DNA of 64,000 bases from Lithobates sylvaticus (taxonomy: Eukaryota; Chordata; Amphibia; Anura; Ranidae), in NCBI GenBank assembly GCA_028564925.1, contig CM053030.1, positions 271,682,492 through 271,746,491 of the forward strand, given 5' to 3'. Each line of letters begins with the position of its first letter. The first letter of the stretch is position 1. The notes beneath the pieces were generated by a model. It made no database searches. It saw only the letters and a list, made by a program, of their open reading frames with translations, and had not been told where the DNA came from. Below are positions 33,982 through 45,400 of the stretch, piece after piece. The translations under genes and the position numbers were made by a program.

Positions 33982-35580
33982 TTAATCAACCTCTGTAACT
34001 CTTCTTTATATTCTGTCACTGGATTCTTATTAAGCAATTTATGTGTATCTCTATCCTCGAGCAACCTATTAATTTTTGCTTTATAATAGGATTTAGACAT
34101 AAGTACAACCCCCGTTATCAGCCAGTGTAATATTGACCTCCTTTCTCTCCTCTAATGCCTGTATAACCCTCCTAATATCTATAGGGGTCTTAACTCTTTT
34201 TACCTTTAAGGCTTCAAGGTCCTTTACAACCATATTCCTAAAAATCTCCACAAATTTATTATCTGAGTTCGGGCGATTAAACATAGACTTTTTTTTTTTT
34301 TAATTAGCATGATTCACTTCATCAATAAGGATCCTAATGAACTTCTAGAGGCCCACCATGTAGGAGGAGATGGGAACAAGATGTGGGAAGTATAACTGAA
34401 ACACAGTGGAATAGAATCCTGGAACTTTCCCCAGTGGTCTCTCGCCCTCCCAGAGGATGTCTCATCTGTTTTTATTATACATAGATTATTATACCCCACA
34501 AAAGCTTTTTTTATTTGGCCGTAGATTGGAAGCTAGCTGCCCTAGATGTGGGGAAGCAGAGGGGGACCTAATCCATATGTTTTGGAGGTGGCCGAAGCTG
34601 TTTCGCTATTGGAGGGAGCAATTCTTAGATGCTTATTTTAGGCAAGGAAACTGATAGCCCAGAGATGGCAATCGGTTCAACACCCTTTCAGTAGAGAACG
34701 GGAACGCGGCATGTATGAGACAATTTTATACCACAAGGTGGTATAAAGGAATACGACGAGATTTCGAAAACTCTGGTGGGATATAAAAAGATAGCCCCCT
34801 CCAAGGAGAATGAGGGATTAAAAAGAGAGAGAGGAATTTCCTGTATAAAGGTGGGGAAGATAGGGGTGGAGGAAAGGGTAGTGGTGCCAAATACCTAAAA
34901 ATGGAGGGTATAAGGAAAATAAAAGATAAGATGTGACATAAAGAATTGGGATAGTAGTGTAAATGAGAGGGAAGGGTGGTGGATGGGGAGATGAGCTTGA
35001 TGGGTGCGACTGTGGTGGTTGATTGGTTGAAATGAATGTGATGGGGGAGAAGATTGGAGCAATAGAATGAGGGTCGAATGGAAAACACTAGGGCTCTCTA
35101 TTGAATAAACACATGAGAAACTTGCACCTTCTATGTTTACCAGTTTACTCTTGTGTTTTTTCTTCTTTATATTTATGTGGACTGGCAGGAGGGGGGGCTG
35201 TTCGTATGGTAAGATGTTTAATGGAAAAGTTTAAATAAAGATTACAAAGTTAGAAAATATAATGAACTTCTAGATACTAATATACCTTTCGAATATGTTT
35301 AAATTCTTGATGGGGGCAAACTTTAGGCCCTTGTCTAATCCCTTAATTTCTTCAATAGTCAAGGGGACACCCACTTAAATTATAAATCCCCTCTCCTTAT
35401 GATATATATATTTTTTGGCTTCTCTTCCCTGCTCTCCTTCCTCTTCACTTCTTTTTCCTACTCCAAATCTGTTTTTATTGTATCCTCCTCCCGTGTTCCC
35501 CCTCCTTGGCATCCTCATTGGTCCTAAAAAATCTATCCCCCCAAAATTCTCCTCCATCCCTTTTAATGGGGCAAACCTGT
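33982..35580 (-). pseudogene. Penelope-like N-terminal region, copy A
   Basis: Minus-strand blocks: a basic Gly/Arg-rich leader (FGGIDFLGPMRMPRRGN, 35557 down), then GLDKGLKFAPIKNLNIF (about 35340), the L1 insertion, DNKFVEIFRNMVVKDLEALK (34284 down), and SYYKAKINRLLEDRDTHKLLNKNPVTEY (34100 down). LxKGLKFAP is a hallmark of the segment before the Penelope RT. Past the MITE at 32980-33981, 32902-32979 still reads KKEAQYLNPSSCRT in this element. Frames are broken in several places. Confidence 0.75.
34350..35259 (+). mobile_element. 5'-truncated L1 inserted in Penelope copy A
   Basis: TAATGAACTTCTAGA at 34335-34349 and 35260-35274 is a 15-bp target duplication. The insert encodes on the plus strand the last part of ORF2 (PQKLFLFGRRLEASCPRCGE, then GDLIHMFWRWPK, where the second Cys pair has lost a Cys to Trp), then a 3' UTR ending TTTAAATAAAGATTAC. 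It is 910 bp and clearly dead on arrival because of 5' truncation. Confidence 0.88.
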
Positions 35581-35738
35581 TCTATAGGGGGACATTACTT
35601 CTTGGGGAAAGTGTTGCTTCCTCACCCCAAGTTTTTGTATAAAATGGCTCCAAATCTTCTAAATATACTAGCCTCTGGTGTGCTTGATCCACCAGTCACA
35701 AGAAATAGGGAAGTGGTTCCCTTCCTGATTCTATTTGT

Positions 35739-35801
35739 CTTTTAATTATTTTTATTAATGAATTTTTCACAAATACAAAGAACATTTCACATTATTACAA
35801 A

Positions 35802-35860
<59 letters not shown>

Positions 35861-37356
35861 ACATATACAATACTTGTACATAAATAATTACATAACAAAT
35901 AAATAGACACAAAAAAAACACAATCAACAAAACACATGGATCGATCAATATATTTTTCAAAGAAACCAATAGCAGTCCCCCGTCTTCCTGATATAATTCA
36001 TTACTCCCTCTGACTTAATTCAAGCAATATTTTATTTAATATTCTTTTTTCCTTTTTCCTCCCCACCCCCTCCCCCCCCCCTCCTCCCCCTCCCCTCCCC
36101 TAAGTAGTTAACCACCCCCCAATTCCCCCGAGTCCATTTCTCATCGCTGTTCCCGTAATCCCCTGTTGTGTTTATATATTTATATTACACCTTGTGTGAA
36201 ATATAATAACGTCCTCTTCCAGAGAGAGAAAAAAAAATAAGGGAAGATGAACAAACTAAAAAAAATAAAAAAATCATGTGTTGGTGTGCGATTCAAAAAC
36301 CAACTTCATCAACTTATTAAATCCCTAAGTGATTCCTTCTTGTACTAGTGACAGCCGAAAAAGTAAAATAAAAATTAAAAAAATACATAAGAAAAGATTT
36401 TCTTTTTAATTTAGTGGAAAAGGTAAGGAAGGGGACGCTGCCCACCTCCTACTTGTGATCCTATATGGCAATAAACCCCTACATATATTTTAGTGATTCC
36501 CTAGGTGATCCTTATTACGAAAGTGAAGAAGGGAAGAGAAGGGGAAAACCAAAAAAAAACAAAAAAAAATTCTCTCTTTTCTCCTTTTTTTTCTTCCCCC
36601 ACTTCTTCTCCTGGTAGTGACTAAGTGAGTAAAAGAGCCCCTTTATTTTATTTTTGTTGACTCCCTAAGTGCTCATTTTTTATGCAAGTGAGAGAGAAGA
36701 GGAGGGGTAATGGAAAGGGGGGGGGGGAGAAAAGAAGAGAAGAGGTAGGGATGGGGGGAATCAGGAAATGGATAACAATAAGGCATCTAATTACTCCCCA
36801 CATAACTCATATAAGCCTGAGATAGTCTAAATTCCAGCCAACACTTCCAAGTGTCAAGATATTTTGTTTCTGCGTTGTTTTGCAGGTGTATTACTTCTTC
36901 CATACATCTAATTTTATCTATCTCCCTAAACCAATCCTTTATTGTCGGGAATGTTTTTCATCTTCCATTGTTTCGGAATTCATTTCTTTGCTGCATTCAG
37001 CAGGAATGGTGTAATAGCTTTTCTATATTTCTTCCTCGGTATCCCTGTTACATGGAACAGGCATTGCCAGGGGTCAAGTTCCATTACAGACCCGCTAATC
37101 TTCTTTATCCAATCCACCACTTCCCTCCAATATGATTGAATTAAAGGACACTGCCACCATATATGTGCATGGGTACCTGTCTCTCCACACTCCCTCCAGC
37201 ATAGAGGTGATTGATTGGGATTCATTTTATGTAATTTAATTGGGACGTAATACCACTTTGTCAATAGTTTATAATTCATTTCTTTTATCCCTGTGTCCAC
37301 TGAAGTTGAGTGGGTGTAGTCAAAGACTTTACTTCTCAACTTACTTTCAAGCAACG
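35739..37356 (-). mobile_element. 5'-truncated L1 inserted in Penelope copy B
   Basis: GATTCTATTTGT at 35727-35738 and 37357-37368 is the 12-bp duplication. On the minus strand the insert begins in ORF2 (LLTKWYYVPIKLHKMNPNQS, then HAHIWWQCPLIQSYW, 37354-36980) and continues as about 1.2 kb of 3' UTR rich in C/T and A/G runs, with a (TA)n tract at 35803-35857, ending in an AT-rich tail. The 5' part was never inserted. Confidence 0.88.
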
Positions 37357-37486
37357 GATTCTATTTGTGTGGGAAGTGTTTAGCTTGCAGAAAGTTGAAT
37401 GTAAATAAAAAAATAAAAAAAGAGGGAAAAGGAACAAAGGGTATCTAAGGACTTTAGGGATGTCCATAACATTGATCTAAAAGGTC

Positions 37487-37552
37487 TTAATTTTTTTTTT
37501 TGGGGGGGGGGGGGGGGTGAAAAGATAAAGAATCATTGGAGGGGGGGGGGGG
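37487..37552. repeat. Poly-T and poly-G tracts
   Basis: A T run of about 11 is followed by a run of about 16 G (37501-37517), and a second run of about 13 G lies at 37540-37552. Both are in the Penelope coding remnant and are likely replication-slippage sites. Confidence 0.85.
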
Positions 37553-38008
37553 GCAATCATATTAGATATTTAAGTCAGTGTGAATCCCATTGGATCTATG
37601 AAACTAGGGTTTTAGACCCTATGGGTTTGAATGTTGACTTTGATCTTAACTGCTTCATAGATAATAGTTAATTATTGCCCCCCTTTGTTATCATGCATGT
37701 ATAAAAAGAAAGGTATTTTTTATTTATATTTTTATTTATTTTGTTATATACAGTATATGATTTTTATTAATATTTTTTATGGTTCCATTTTCATATAGTT
37801 TTAAATACATCTATGAGAATAACATGTTTGGAGGTGTATTTGGCACCTATAGCCTTTATAGTATGCCAATTAATTATTATATGTCAATTTATTGTTAATA
37901 GGGGGTAAGGTAAACATGGGGGGGTTGAGGTAAATATATATGTAGTGTTATGTATATGTAGGCTGCACCTGTAAATGTCAGTTTTTTAGCATACAGCATC
38001 AATATTAA

Positions 38009-38513
38009 AGTGTTGCTAAGCCAACAACAGCAAAATCAGTCTGTATATTCAGTAAAGCATGCTTGTTATACTCACTGTGGAACCTAAGGGGGTAATTATC
38101 TGCACTGTAAAAAGGCTCTTAAATCCTGTCTTTTCTGTTCCTCTCCTTCTTCCACTGTCCCCAATATATCTGCTGATAGAATAGAGGCTAGGGGACAAGC
38201 TGCACATGCTCAGTTTTGTGTGTATTGCTAGAGAGTTTTTTTTTTTCTTGGAAGAGTGCATGTTATCAGCATAGGGCGAATCAGCACTGTCCAGACAGAG
38301 GGGCAGCCTGATAGGACAGTCAGAGCAGAATGAAGACTCCTCCTACAAGCTTTAACCAGACACCGATAGAAGTCACAAGACTACTCTAACTGCTGATCTG
38401 ATAAAAAAAAGGTAGTTAGCAGTTTATATTTACTAAAGATGTTGCATTTCCATGTTCTGTGTACTGTGGGAGAACAGCTAGAATGAATGCAAGGTCCTGA
38501 GTTTAGTAACACT
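38009..38513. mobile_element. 0.5 kb TTAA-flanked MITE, distinct family
   Basis: TTAA at 38005-38008 and 38514-38517 flanks the inverted termini AGTGTTGCTAAGCC and GTTTAGTAACACT. Penelope copy A shows the empty site near 26590 (ACATTAAATTAAC on its minus strand). The 505-bp body is non-coding and unlike the 0.9 kb family, so a second TTAA family is present. Confidence 0.85.
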
Positions 38514-39790
38514 TTAAATGAATTAATCCGGCATTTTATTTATTTATCCATCTATCTGATAGTATACTGTAAAGTGCCGTCCCGGTGGTGGGGGTAGGAT
38601 TTTTGCAGTTTTTTTAACATACAGTATGAAATATATTTCCATACAGTGCTGCGCTACTAGCAAACTCATAAACCGCAACTCAATTTAAATACATCAAATG
38701 AGTTATGGTTTATGAGTTTGCTAGTAGCCCAGCACTATATGGAAATATATTTAAATAATGTGGCAGCAACTAGGTTTATTTATTATTATTTATCACTGTT
38801 TGTTGGTTTTGCACTATTTGCATACATTTTGCACAATTTGCGTATCTTTTTACAGTTTCAGTAGTTTGCACTGCATTTTGAACAGTTTGCACAAATTGCA
38901 CTTTATTTATAGGTTTGCGCTGATAGAATATTGGTTTTATACAGTATGAAATGAGTACATTCGTTACTTTGTTCATTTATCTGGTAGTATACAGCGGTGT
39001 CCCCAGTGGTTGGGCAAGTATTTTTTCCACTTCCTTGGCCGGGAGGAAGTTGATGTGGGTGTTGAGACACTTCTGGCTCCCGCGGGTTGTGTATCATCAC
39101 CATGGAGATGTATGATGCTATTTAAGGGCTTGGGTTAGTCGGCTTCCTGCCTACTGAAGAAGCAATGCGTCTAGGAGGGGGGAGCCGAGCTTGTGATGTC
39201 AGGCCACCGCCATCTCAGTGTGTAGTGGTGAGCAGGTTGAGGACGTGGTATCATAAAGAGCATTGTTTTATTTATAAGTGAAGTGTTCAGTATTGGCTGG
39301 GATATTAATACATCTTTGGAAATAAAGAGTACTATTTTTGCTGCCTTTTTGTTCCATATGAATTGTGTTTGATGATACATGAGTATACTTGGAATCGGAG
39401 GGTCCATCCATCTTTTATCCTGTATCTGAATAGAGGTGTGGAAAGTTTGGTCCATGATTAAAGTCGTCTGGATGATACTAATAAGCCTATTTTCATGTAT
39501 TTAAGGTGATCAGTTTTTCACCTGTTTGGTGGAGGTGCACACATCACTGGAAGAAGTGAAGATAGATGGTAAATGATTGCACTAGGGTGCTGGACTGTGT
39601 ATAATTTTTATTTTAGTATATTGCTTTATTCATTTATATTTATGGACTTAGTAACACAGAAAATAGATTTTCACATCTCTATGCATGAATTATTTTGCAC
39701 CACATTAGAGTATTTATTATTTATGTTTGGATTGGATGGTATCACAATCATTGCTGCCCTGCACTTATTATTAGAATGTATATATATATA

Positions 39791-40211
39791 CTGTATTTAT
39801 TGGCGTATAACACTCACCTTTTCACCATGAAAATCGGGTGAAAATAACGTGTGCGTGTTATACGCCAATACTTAAATTTTAGCTGCTTCGGAGGGGACAG
39901 GGAGGGGGCGGGACGAGCGCCCTCAGATTACATACAGTGAGAATCTCCTGTTTACTTGGTGGCCTCTGCAATAGGCTGCACTGATGGCAATGGTGAGGCT
40001 GCTGCATTGATGGCAATGGTGAGGCTGCATTGATGGCACTTGTGAGGCTCCAGATGGGCACTGATGGCAATGGTGAGGCTGCAGATGGGCACTGACTCTT
40101 ATTTTTCTTCAAAGTTCCTTATTTAAAATTTAATTTTTTTTCCTGAAACTTTCCTCTTAAAATGAATGTGCGTGTTATACACCTATGCGTATTATACGCC
40201 GATAAATACGG
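39791..40211. mobile_element. TA-flanked MITE with internal tandem repeats
   Basis: TA on both sides (39789-39790, 40212-40213) bounds CTGTATTTATTGGCGTATAA and its inverse TTATACGCCGATAAATACGG. The inverted pairing continues through CGTGTGCGTGTTATACG. Inside, GATGGCAATGGTGAGGCTGC repeats four or five times (39980-40090). A 2-bp TA duplication points to the Tc1/mariner/pogo group. Non-coding, 421 bp. Confidence 0.85.
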
Positions 40212-40213
40212 TA

Positions 40214-42005
40214 CTTACATAGACAGGTCAGTGGCTTTGAAAGTACTGGAGCTAAAGGATCGGCATGGCAGCAATGCAAATCTCATTTTCAGATGAAAGG
40301 GTCAGCAGCTTGCATATTTTTCTCAGTGTAGCCTTCTCTTAAAATGTAATATGTTCATCTTTTTGATTAAAATCAACCTTGTAGAAGGCCATAAAGGTAA
40401 CATTTGCTAATAATGGTAAATATTCACACCTTATCTAATCACATTGCAGGGTAATCACATTGCAGGGTAAACTGAGCAAATCATATGATCTGATTTAAGA
40501 TGTACTAATGATATACAACATGTTTAAAGAAAAAGTGATAAACTGGTAAGAGTAAGAAAAGGTAATAAGCCACAACACATACAGCTCTACATCATCAAAA
40601 ATAATATTGGTTTTAGACAGAGAATAAGAAAAACATTTAACGCATTGTTATATATGAGTATTTATTGCAGTAGCCAGCTGACCCTGTTCACAATGGACAC
40701 TGCCTAGAGAGGACTAATCCCTGGAAATTCTTGAATCCTGCATTCCTCACATGCAATTTCTATTTTATGTTGATAGTTTAAACTAACCAGATCCTTCAAT
40801 AAATCATTGATTGGAATAATAGCAATTTGGAGATTTCAGTAACCTTAGTTCCAACATGCTGTCTTTACATTTGTTGCTTCATGTTCAAATTCTCAGTCAA
40901 TATAAAGACTGTTTACTTTTGCAGAAAATCCATATTACGAAAAATGCCACTCTTATTGCTCCACGGGAGGCTAGAACATTTAATATTAACCCATTCATTC
41001 CATTTCACTTTATTATCATTCTGTGAATCCAACAAGTAAAGTGTTAAAGAGCACAGCTTACAAATGTGCTTTCCCATGTTACTGGACCAGGAAGCAATAC
41101 ATTGCCTTAAAATGTAAATAGCAGATAAGATCCCAAGAGAAGCTAAGTACATAGCTGGACTCATAAGTCTGAAGGTCACCCTGGTGTAATACGATTCTGT
41201 AATACAAACTGGTCAGGTTCACATTAATTTGAGTAAATATTTCGGTGTAAAATTGAAAATTCCCCTTGTGAGACAGTTAAGTTACTACCTGTTGCAAATT
41301 TAAAGGAAAAAAATAAAAAATAAAGCTTAATCTTGGGTAATGGCTTTATTTGAAAAAAGATAAGGTGTTGCTCCATCTTTCCTGTTCTCTGCCTTTGATT
41401 CTTTTGGGTAAAAAACCTGCCTGGGAGCATATTTAACTGCTACTAGTTAAAGCCTCAGACAGAGATTCAAAGCAGTTAATAAATTGTAGGATTTTGGAAT
41501 ATCCCACCCTACAGTTCTTTCAATTTCAGGTTTAATTATTTTAATAGTCAAGTAAAAAACAATGTACCAACAATGTGCTATAATGAAAGAATTAAGTAAT
41601 TAAAACATTATTAGAATCCAGAACCCTGCTTTCCAGTTATAGAAATACATCTCTTTTGACCAACGCAGGAGCTGGGGATGTTTTTTCAAGGAAAAGGAGA
41701 TCTGGTGGATGGGATAAAATGAATAAGCGTATAAGGGTAAGTATTATATTTCTATATTAAAGTGATTGTAAACAATCACCTTGTAAAACAACCCTTTCAG
41801 TTTAAAATAGAAAGAAAATGCTAAATATTTATGTAATAAAACATTATAAATAGCCCTTTTTCCATTTTTTATAAGTGATCACATTCCCTCTGTTCTCAGC
41901 TGCATAAGAGCTGGGGGAAGAAGAAGCAGCAGTACACTGAGCTTCCCAGTGAATGGCTGTTGTGACAGTACGAGATGCTGTCACTGGAAAATCGGTCATT
42001 TAAAA
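40214..42005. other. Longest quiet stretch: AT-rich, apparently repeat-free
   Basis: No terminal repeats, no transposon coding motifs and no convincing exon were seen on either strand over 1.8 kb. A direct CACATTGCAGGGTAA duplication occurs at about 40441-40469. This is the best candidate for ancestral single-copy sequence in the window. Confidence 0.45.
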
Positions 42006-42183
42006 CAGTGGTTCTTAACCCTGTCCTCAAGTACCCCCCAACAAGCCATGTTTTGGGAATTCTCTTAGATGAATTAGCTGTCCAAATTAACAAGCCATTG
42101 ACTCTGATTTAAAGCGCCTGTGCAAGATAAACAAAGAAACATGGCCTGTTGGGGGTACTTGAGGACAGGGTTGAGAACCACTG
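42006..42183. mobile_element. Short hAT-type MITE
   Basis: CAGTGGTTCTTAACCCTGTC and the inverse GACAGGGTTGAGAACCACTG are the termini; TCAAGTACCCCC pairs further in. Flanking octamers ATTTAAAA and GTTTAAAG agree at six positions, consistent with an aged 8-bp duplication. The 178-bp element is a near-hairpin. Confidence 0.85.
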
Positions 42184-42902
42184 GTTTAAAGGACACAGGG
42201 TGTGCACATTGGCTCGGTGCAGGACTGAAGAACATAGATGTGGACTGGAGAAAACTGCTTTTGCAGCTTTCTCCAGGTTTTGGTATTCCTGCATGGGGCT
42301 CTGTAGTTTGGAGATTCCATAGTGTCTTGGGTTGGATGGAATCTCCAACCCTGTGGTTTTGTGGAGGGCCAGCAGGGTGTATGCTCAGGTGAGCATAGTC
42401 CTTATAATGAAGGTATGGGAATACCTCATGGCTCCCAGTTCGAGACTGCTCCACCCCAAGAGAGACAGGAGGTCTCTAGGAGTCAGAGGCTGCAGTATTT
42501 CCCGTACACATGAGTGTTGGCAATTATAGACAATGATCATCCTAGTAGTATCTTCCTCACTTTGTCGGGGTCTCCTACATAGAACTTCCTGTCTAGTCTG
42601 CCTAAATGCTCTTTTAAACGTTTTTTTAAGCGCTGTCTTTGAGTCAGACAATCTTATTTGTAGTGCATCTGCTTCCTGCTTGAATAGAGTATCATTGGAG
42701 CAGATTCTGCGCAACCTGAGATATTGTCCGTAAGGGATACTGCTAATAAGAGGGATCGAATGAAAACTAGTGGCATGTAAGAGGGTGTTCCCCACTGTCT
42801 CCTTTTGATATAGAGTGGTGTTGATATCCCCATCACCTTCAATCACAACTGTGATATCCAGAAAGGGGATACATTTCTTACTTTGATGCATAGTGAATTT
42901 AA

Positions 42903-44078
42903 CCACTTCCCGACCGTCGGCCGTCATATGACGGCCTCCGGTTTGCGGGGGTATATCTGAATGATGCCTGTAGCTACAGACATCATTCAGATATTGCCGG
43001 TTTCAGCCGGCGATTCCCTGCACCATAAGAATGATCATAGCAGCTGTTCTGCCGCTTGATCGTTCTTATGGGCGGCGGGAGGGGACGCCCCCCCCTCCCG
43101 CCGCCCTCCGGTGCTTCTACCGACTCACCGCTTCCATCGGTGAGTCGGACACAGGACCGCCGGCACCGGATGATCACTATAGAGATTTCCGGCGGACCAG
43201 ATGGTCGCCGGAGTCTCTATGATCGTTCGGAGGCCGGGCGCTATGTGATGACGTCACGCCCAGCCTCTGCATTCGAATAACGGCGCCGCCTCCGCTGGGA
43301 AGCGGTGATCGTTTTTTTTTTTTTTTTTTTAATTTTAGGCTTTCCAGCCTAGAGGTGAGATGTGGGGTCTTATTGACCCCATATCTCACTGTTAATAGGT
43401 CCGATCAGGTAATATTCCTATTACAAGGGATGTTTACATTCCTTGTAATAGGAATAAAAGTAATCAATTTTTTTTTTTTTTAAACTGTCAAATTTAAAAA
43501 ATAAAAGTCAAATTAACAATAATAAAAAAAAAATAATTTTTAAAGCGCCCCTGTCCCCGTGAGCTCGTATGCAGAAGTGAACGCATATGTAAGCCCCGCC
43601 CACATATGAAAACGGTGTTCAAACCACACATGTGAGGTATCCCCGCGAACGTTAGAGCGAGAGCAATAATTCTAGCCCTAGACCCCCTCTGTAACTCAAA
43701 ACATGTAACCAGTAAAAAATGTTAAAGTGTCGCCTATGGGGATTTTTAAATACCAAAGTTTGGCGCCATTCCACGAGCGTGTGCAATTTTGAAGCGTGAC
43801 ATGTTGGGTATCTATTTACTCGGCGTATCTTCATCTTTCACATTATGCAAAAAAAATTGGGCTAACTTTACTGTTTTGTTTTTTTTCTGAAAAAAAGTGT
43901 TCGAAAAATTGCTGCGCAAATACCGTGCGAGATAAACAACGAGCGTCATTGTATTCTCTAGGGTCTTTGCTAAAAAAACATATATAATGTTTGGGGGTTC
44001 TATGTAATTTTCGAGCAAAAAAATTATGAATTTTACATGTAGGAGAGAAATGTCAGAATTGGCCTGGTTGCGAAGTGG
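42903..44078. mobile_element. TTAA-flanked MITE, 1.2 kb, inside Penelope copy C
   Basis: TTAA at 42899-42902 and 44079-44082 encloses CCACTTCCCGACC and the inverse end TTGCGAAGTGG. A GCCGTCATATGACGGC palindrome lies just inside the left end, as in the 32980 copy. The left half is GC- and CpG-rich, the right half A/T-rich, and the phrase CATATGAAAACGG with adjoining sequence is specific to this variant. The Penelope reading frame is rejoined in sense across the site (AFNF / KFTM). Non-coding. Confidence 0.85.
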
Positions 44079-44479
44079 TTAAAATTGAATGCATTCCGAT
44101 CTAGATCATGCCTAAATTCAGCTAGATCAGTAGTAGAACCAGTCCACAGAATCAGACGTCATCTATTTACGTACCTATTCCACACCAGGATAAAATCCCA
44201 ATATTTGGCATACCTGTCGTCAGAGAAGAGCATAAGTTCCCACCCCCCTAGGTACAGGTTGGCATACGATGGGGCACAAGAAGTTCCCATCGCAACCCCC
44301 TGCACCTGGACATAGTGGGAATCATTGAAGGTAAAGACATTGCCTGTCAAAATGTGCTCTAAAATAGAAAGGATAAATTTACTGAAGGACCATGAGTCCT
44401 GAGTTCCTCTCACTTAGAAAGCCTGTGTGACAGAAAGGCCCAAAGAATGTGGAATACTACTGTACAGGGCTTCGATATA

Positions 44480-44906
44480 CAGGGGGTCCCAGAGTTACAA
44501 ACAAGATAGGGACTGTAGGTTTGTTCTTAAGTTGAATCTGTTTGTACGTCGGAACAGGTACATTTTTTAGGTGTAGCTCCAGCCAAAAAATCCTTTTTTA
44601 AGTGTTTTAGATAACATAGAGAAGGGTTATTACCCCTGTAACATTTGTTTTGCTGTCTGTGCCCCTGTTCAGAAGATTTCACCTCACCTTCTGTCCCAAT
44701 GGCAATTGAATTTTGAAAATTTTGGGTTGTTAGGGAAGCATGGACTGGTGATAAAGCATCAGTGGAGACACCTTTTTCCCATATTAACTCTTACACAGTG
44801 AGTTTCCCTTCCTAGGGGTGGATTTCCTCTCACTTCCTGTTGTCTCCCTCCGTTTGTAAGTAGGAGTCGTTTGTAAGTCGGATGTTTGTAAGTAGGGGAC
44901 CCCCTG
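44480..44906. mobile_element. TA-flanked MITE (Tigger/pogo-like) in Penelope copy C
   Basis: CAGGGGGTCCC (44480) and GGACCCCCTG (ending 44906) are inverted; TA flanks both sides (44478-44479, 44907-44908). GTTTGTAACT on the left and repeated GTTTGTAAGT on the right extend the pairing. The insertion is just upstream of the RT motif A codons. 427 bp, non-coding. Confidence 0.85.
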
Positions 44907-45400
44907 TAAATAGCTACTAATCGTAAAAACGTATCCATTGGTACTTGAATATTTTCCAGACGTCGCAAAAGATCTGCTGTGTCCTGGACATATGAGGGAA
45001 GTGATACAACATGGGATCAGAGGTATTGGTCAACTAGTTGACTAGCCTGTTCAGTGTATGCACCGTTCCCAGATATGATTGGTCTTCCAGGGGGATACAC
45101 CAGATCTTTATGCGTCTTGGGAAGAGAATAAAAAGTGGGCATAACAGGATGTTTAACGAGAAGAGCCTCGTATAGATCTTTGGTAATGACTCCTTAATGG
45201 AAAGAGTGCAAAAGAAGTAAGTAGAATTCATCCTGAACTTTACTAGCATGTTCTTCAGAAATGTGTTTATACCATTCCTCATTATCCAGGATCCTGTTAC
45301 ACATGGCCACATATTGAGCTCTATCCATGAGGACAATATTGCCCCCTTTGTCTGAGGGTTTGATAGTAATTCCCTCTTGTGCACATGGTGCTATCGGAAA

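Larger units (their letters stand above)
25619..35580 (-). mobile_element. Penelope-like element, copy A (minus), multiply interrupted
   Basis: Read on the minus strand, the element runs from an N-terminal coding region (35557 downward), through RT fragments (27563-28304), to a long 3' region ending near 25619. Insertions: L1 34350-35259, TTAA MITE 32980-33981, Tc1 to 32899, LTR fossil from 28305, TTAA MITE 26651-27557. The 3' region matches, in inverted orientation, copy B downstream of 37672. Copies A and B abut head to head near 35580. Penelope-like elements encode an RT joined to a GIY-YIG endonuclease. Confidence 0.75.
35590..37671 (+). pseudogene. Penelope-like C-terminal region with the end of the GIY-YIG domain
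   Basis: Before the L1: LPHPKFLYKMAPNLLNILA and SGVLDPPVTRN, the linker between RT thumb and endonuclease. After it: CLACRKLNVN in a worn frame, then CESHWIYETRVLDPMGLNVD and FDLNCFIDNS with a stop at 37669-37671, which is the C-terminal end of the GIY-YIG endonuclease in this group. The GIY-YIG core itself is not readable, since poly-T and poly-G tracts (37490-37552) fall there. Confidence 0.7.
35590..39788 (+). mobile_element. Penelope-like element, copy B (plus), 5'-truncated
   Basis: The plus strand carries the C-terminal part of the coding region and a complete-looking 3' region, interrupted by an L1 (35739-37356) and a TTAA MITE (38009-38513). It faces away from copy A, so the pair is head to head. 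Such inverted, truncated partner copies are known for Penelope insertions. Its end at about 39788 abuts a TA-flanked MITE. Confidence 0.72.
42490..45400 (-). mobile_element. Penelope-like element, copy C (minus)
   Basis: The minus strand carries RT sequence from about 45400 down to 42490, interrupted by a TA-flanked MITE (44480-44906) and a TTAA MITE (42903-44078). It differs clearly from copies A and B in sequence (for example GVAMGTSCAPSYANLYLGGWE in motif B), so it is another subfamily. Both ends appear truncated. Following plus-strand sequence at 45400-46240 and 48060-48410 has the character of a Penelope terminal region in opposite orientation. Confidence 0.75.
42490..45400 (-). pseudogene. 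Penelope-like reverse transcriptase, copy C, decayed
   Basis: Minus-strand blocks in order: PSDKGGNIVLMDRAQYVAMC (about 45360), VKHPVMPTFYSLPKTHKD with PPGRPIISGNG (45150-45070), EALYSSIPHSLGL (motif A region, just below the 44480 MITE), VQGVAMGTSCAPSYANLYL (motif B, 44290), a damaged motif C (RYVNR where YIDD-type is expected, so both catalytic Asp are lost), ILWTGSTTDL, then after the TTAA MITE KFTMHQSKKCIPFLDI and SIPYGQYLRLRRICSN. There are several frame changes. The GIY-YIG domain is not present. Confidence 0.82.

Noticed and set aside
35803-35857. Possible origin or AT-rich regulatory element
   Set aside because: It is a (TA)n tract within the 3' region of a truncated L1; nothing more is supported.
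40827-41179. Overlapping short frames as host exons
   Set aside because: AT-rich sequence, low-complexity peptides, and no splice-site or conservation argument I can make from the sequence.
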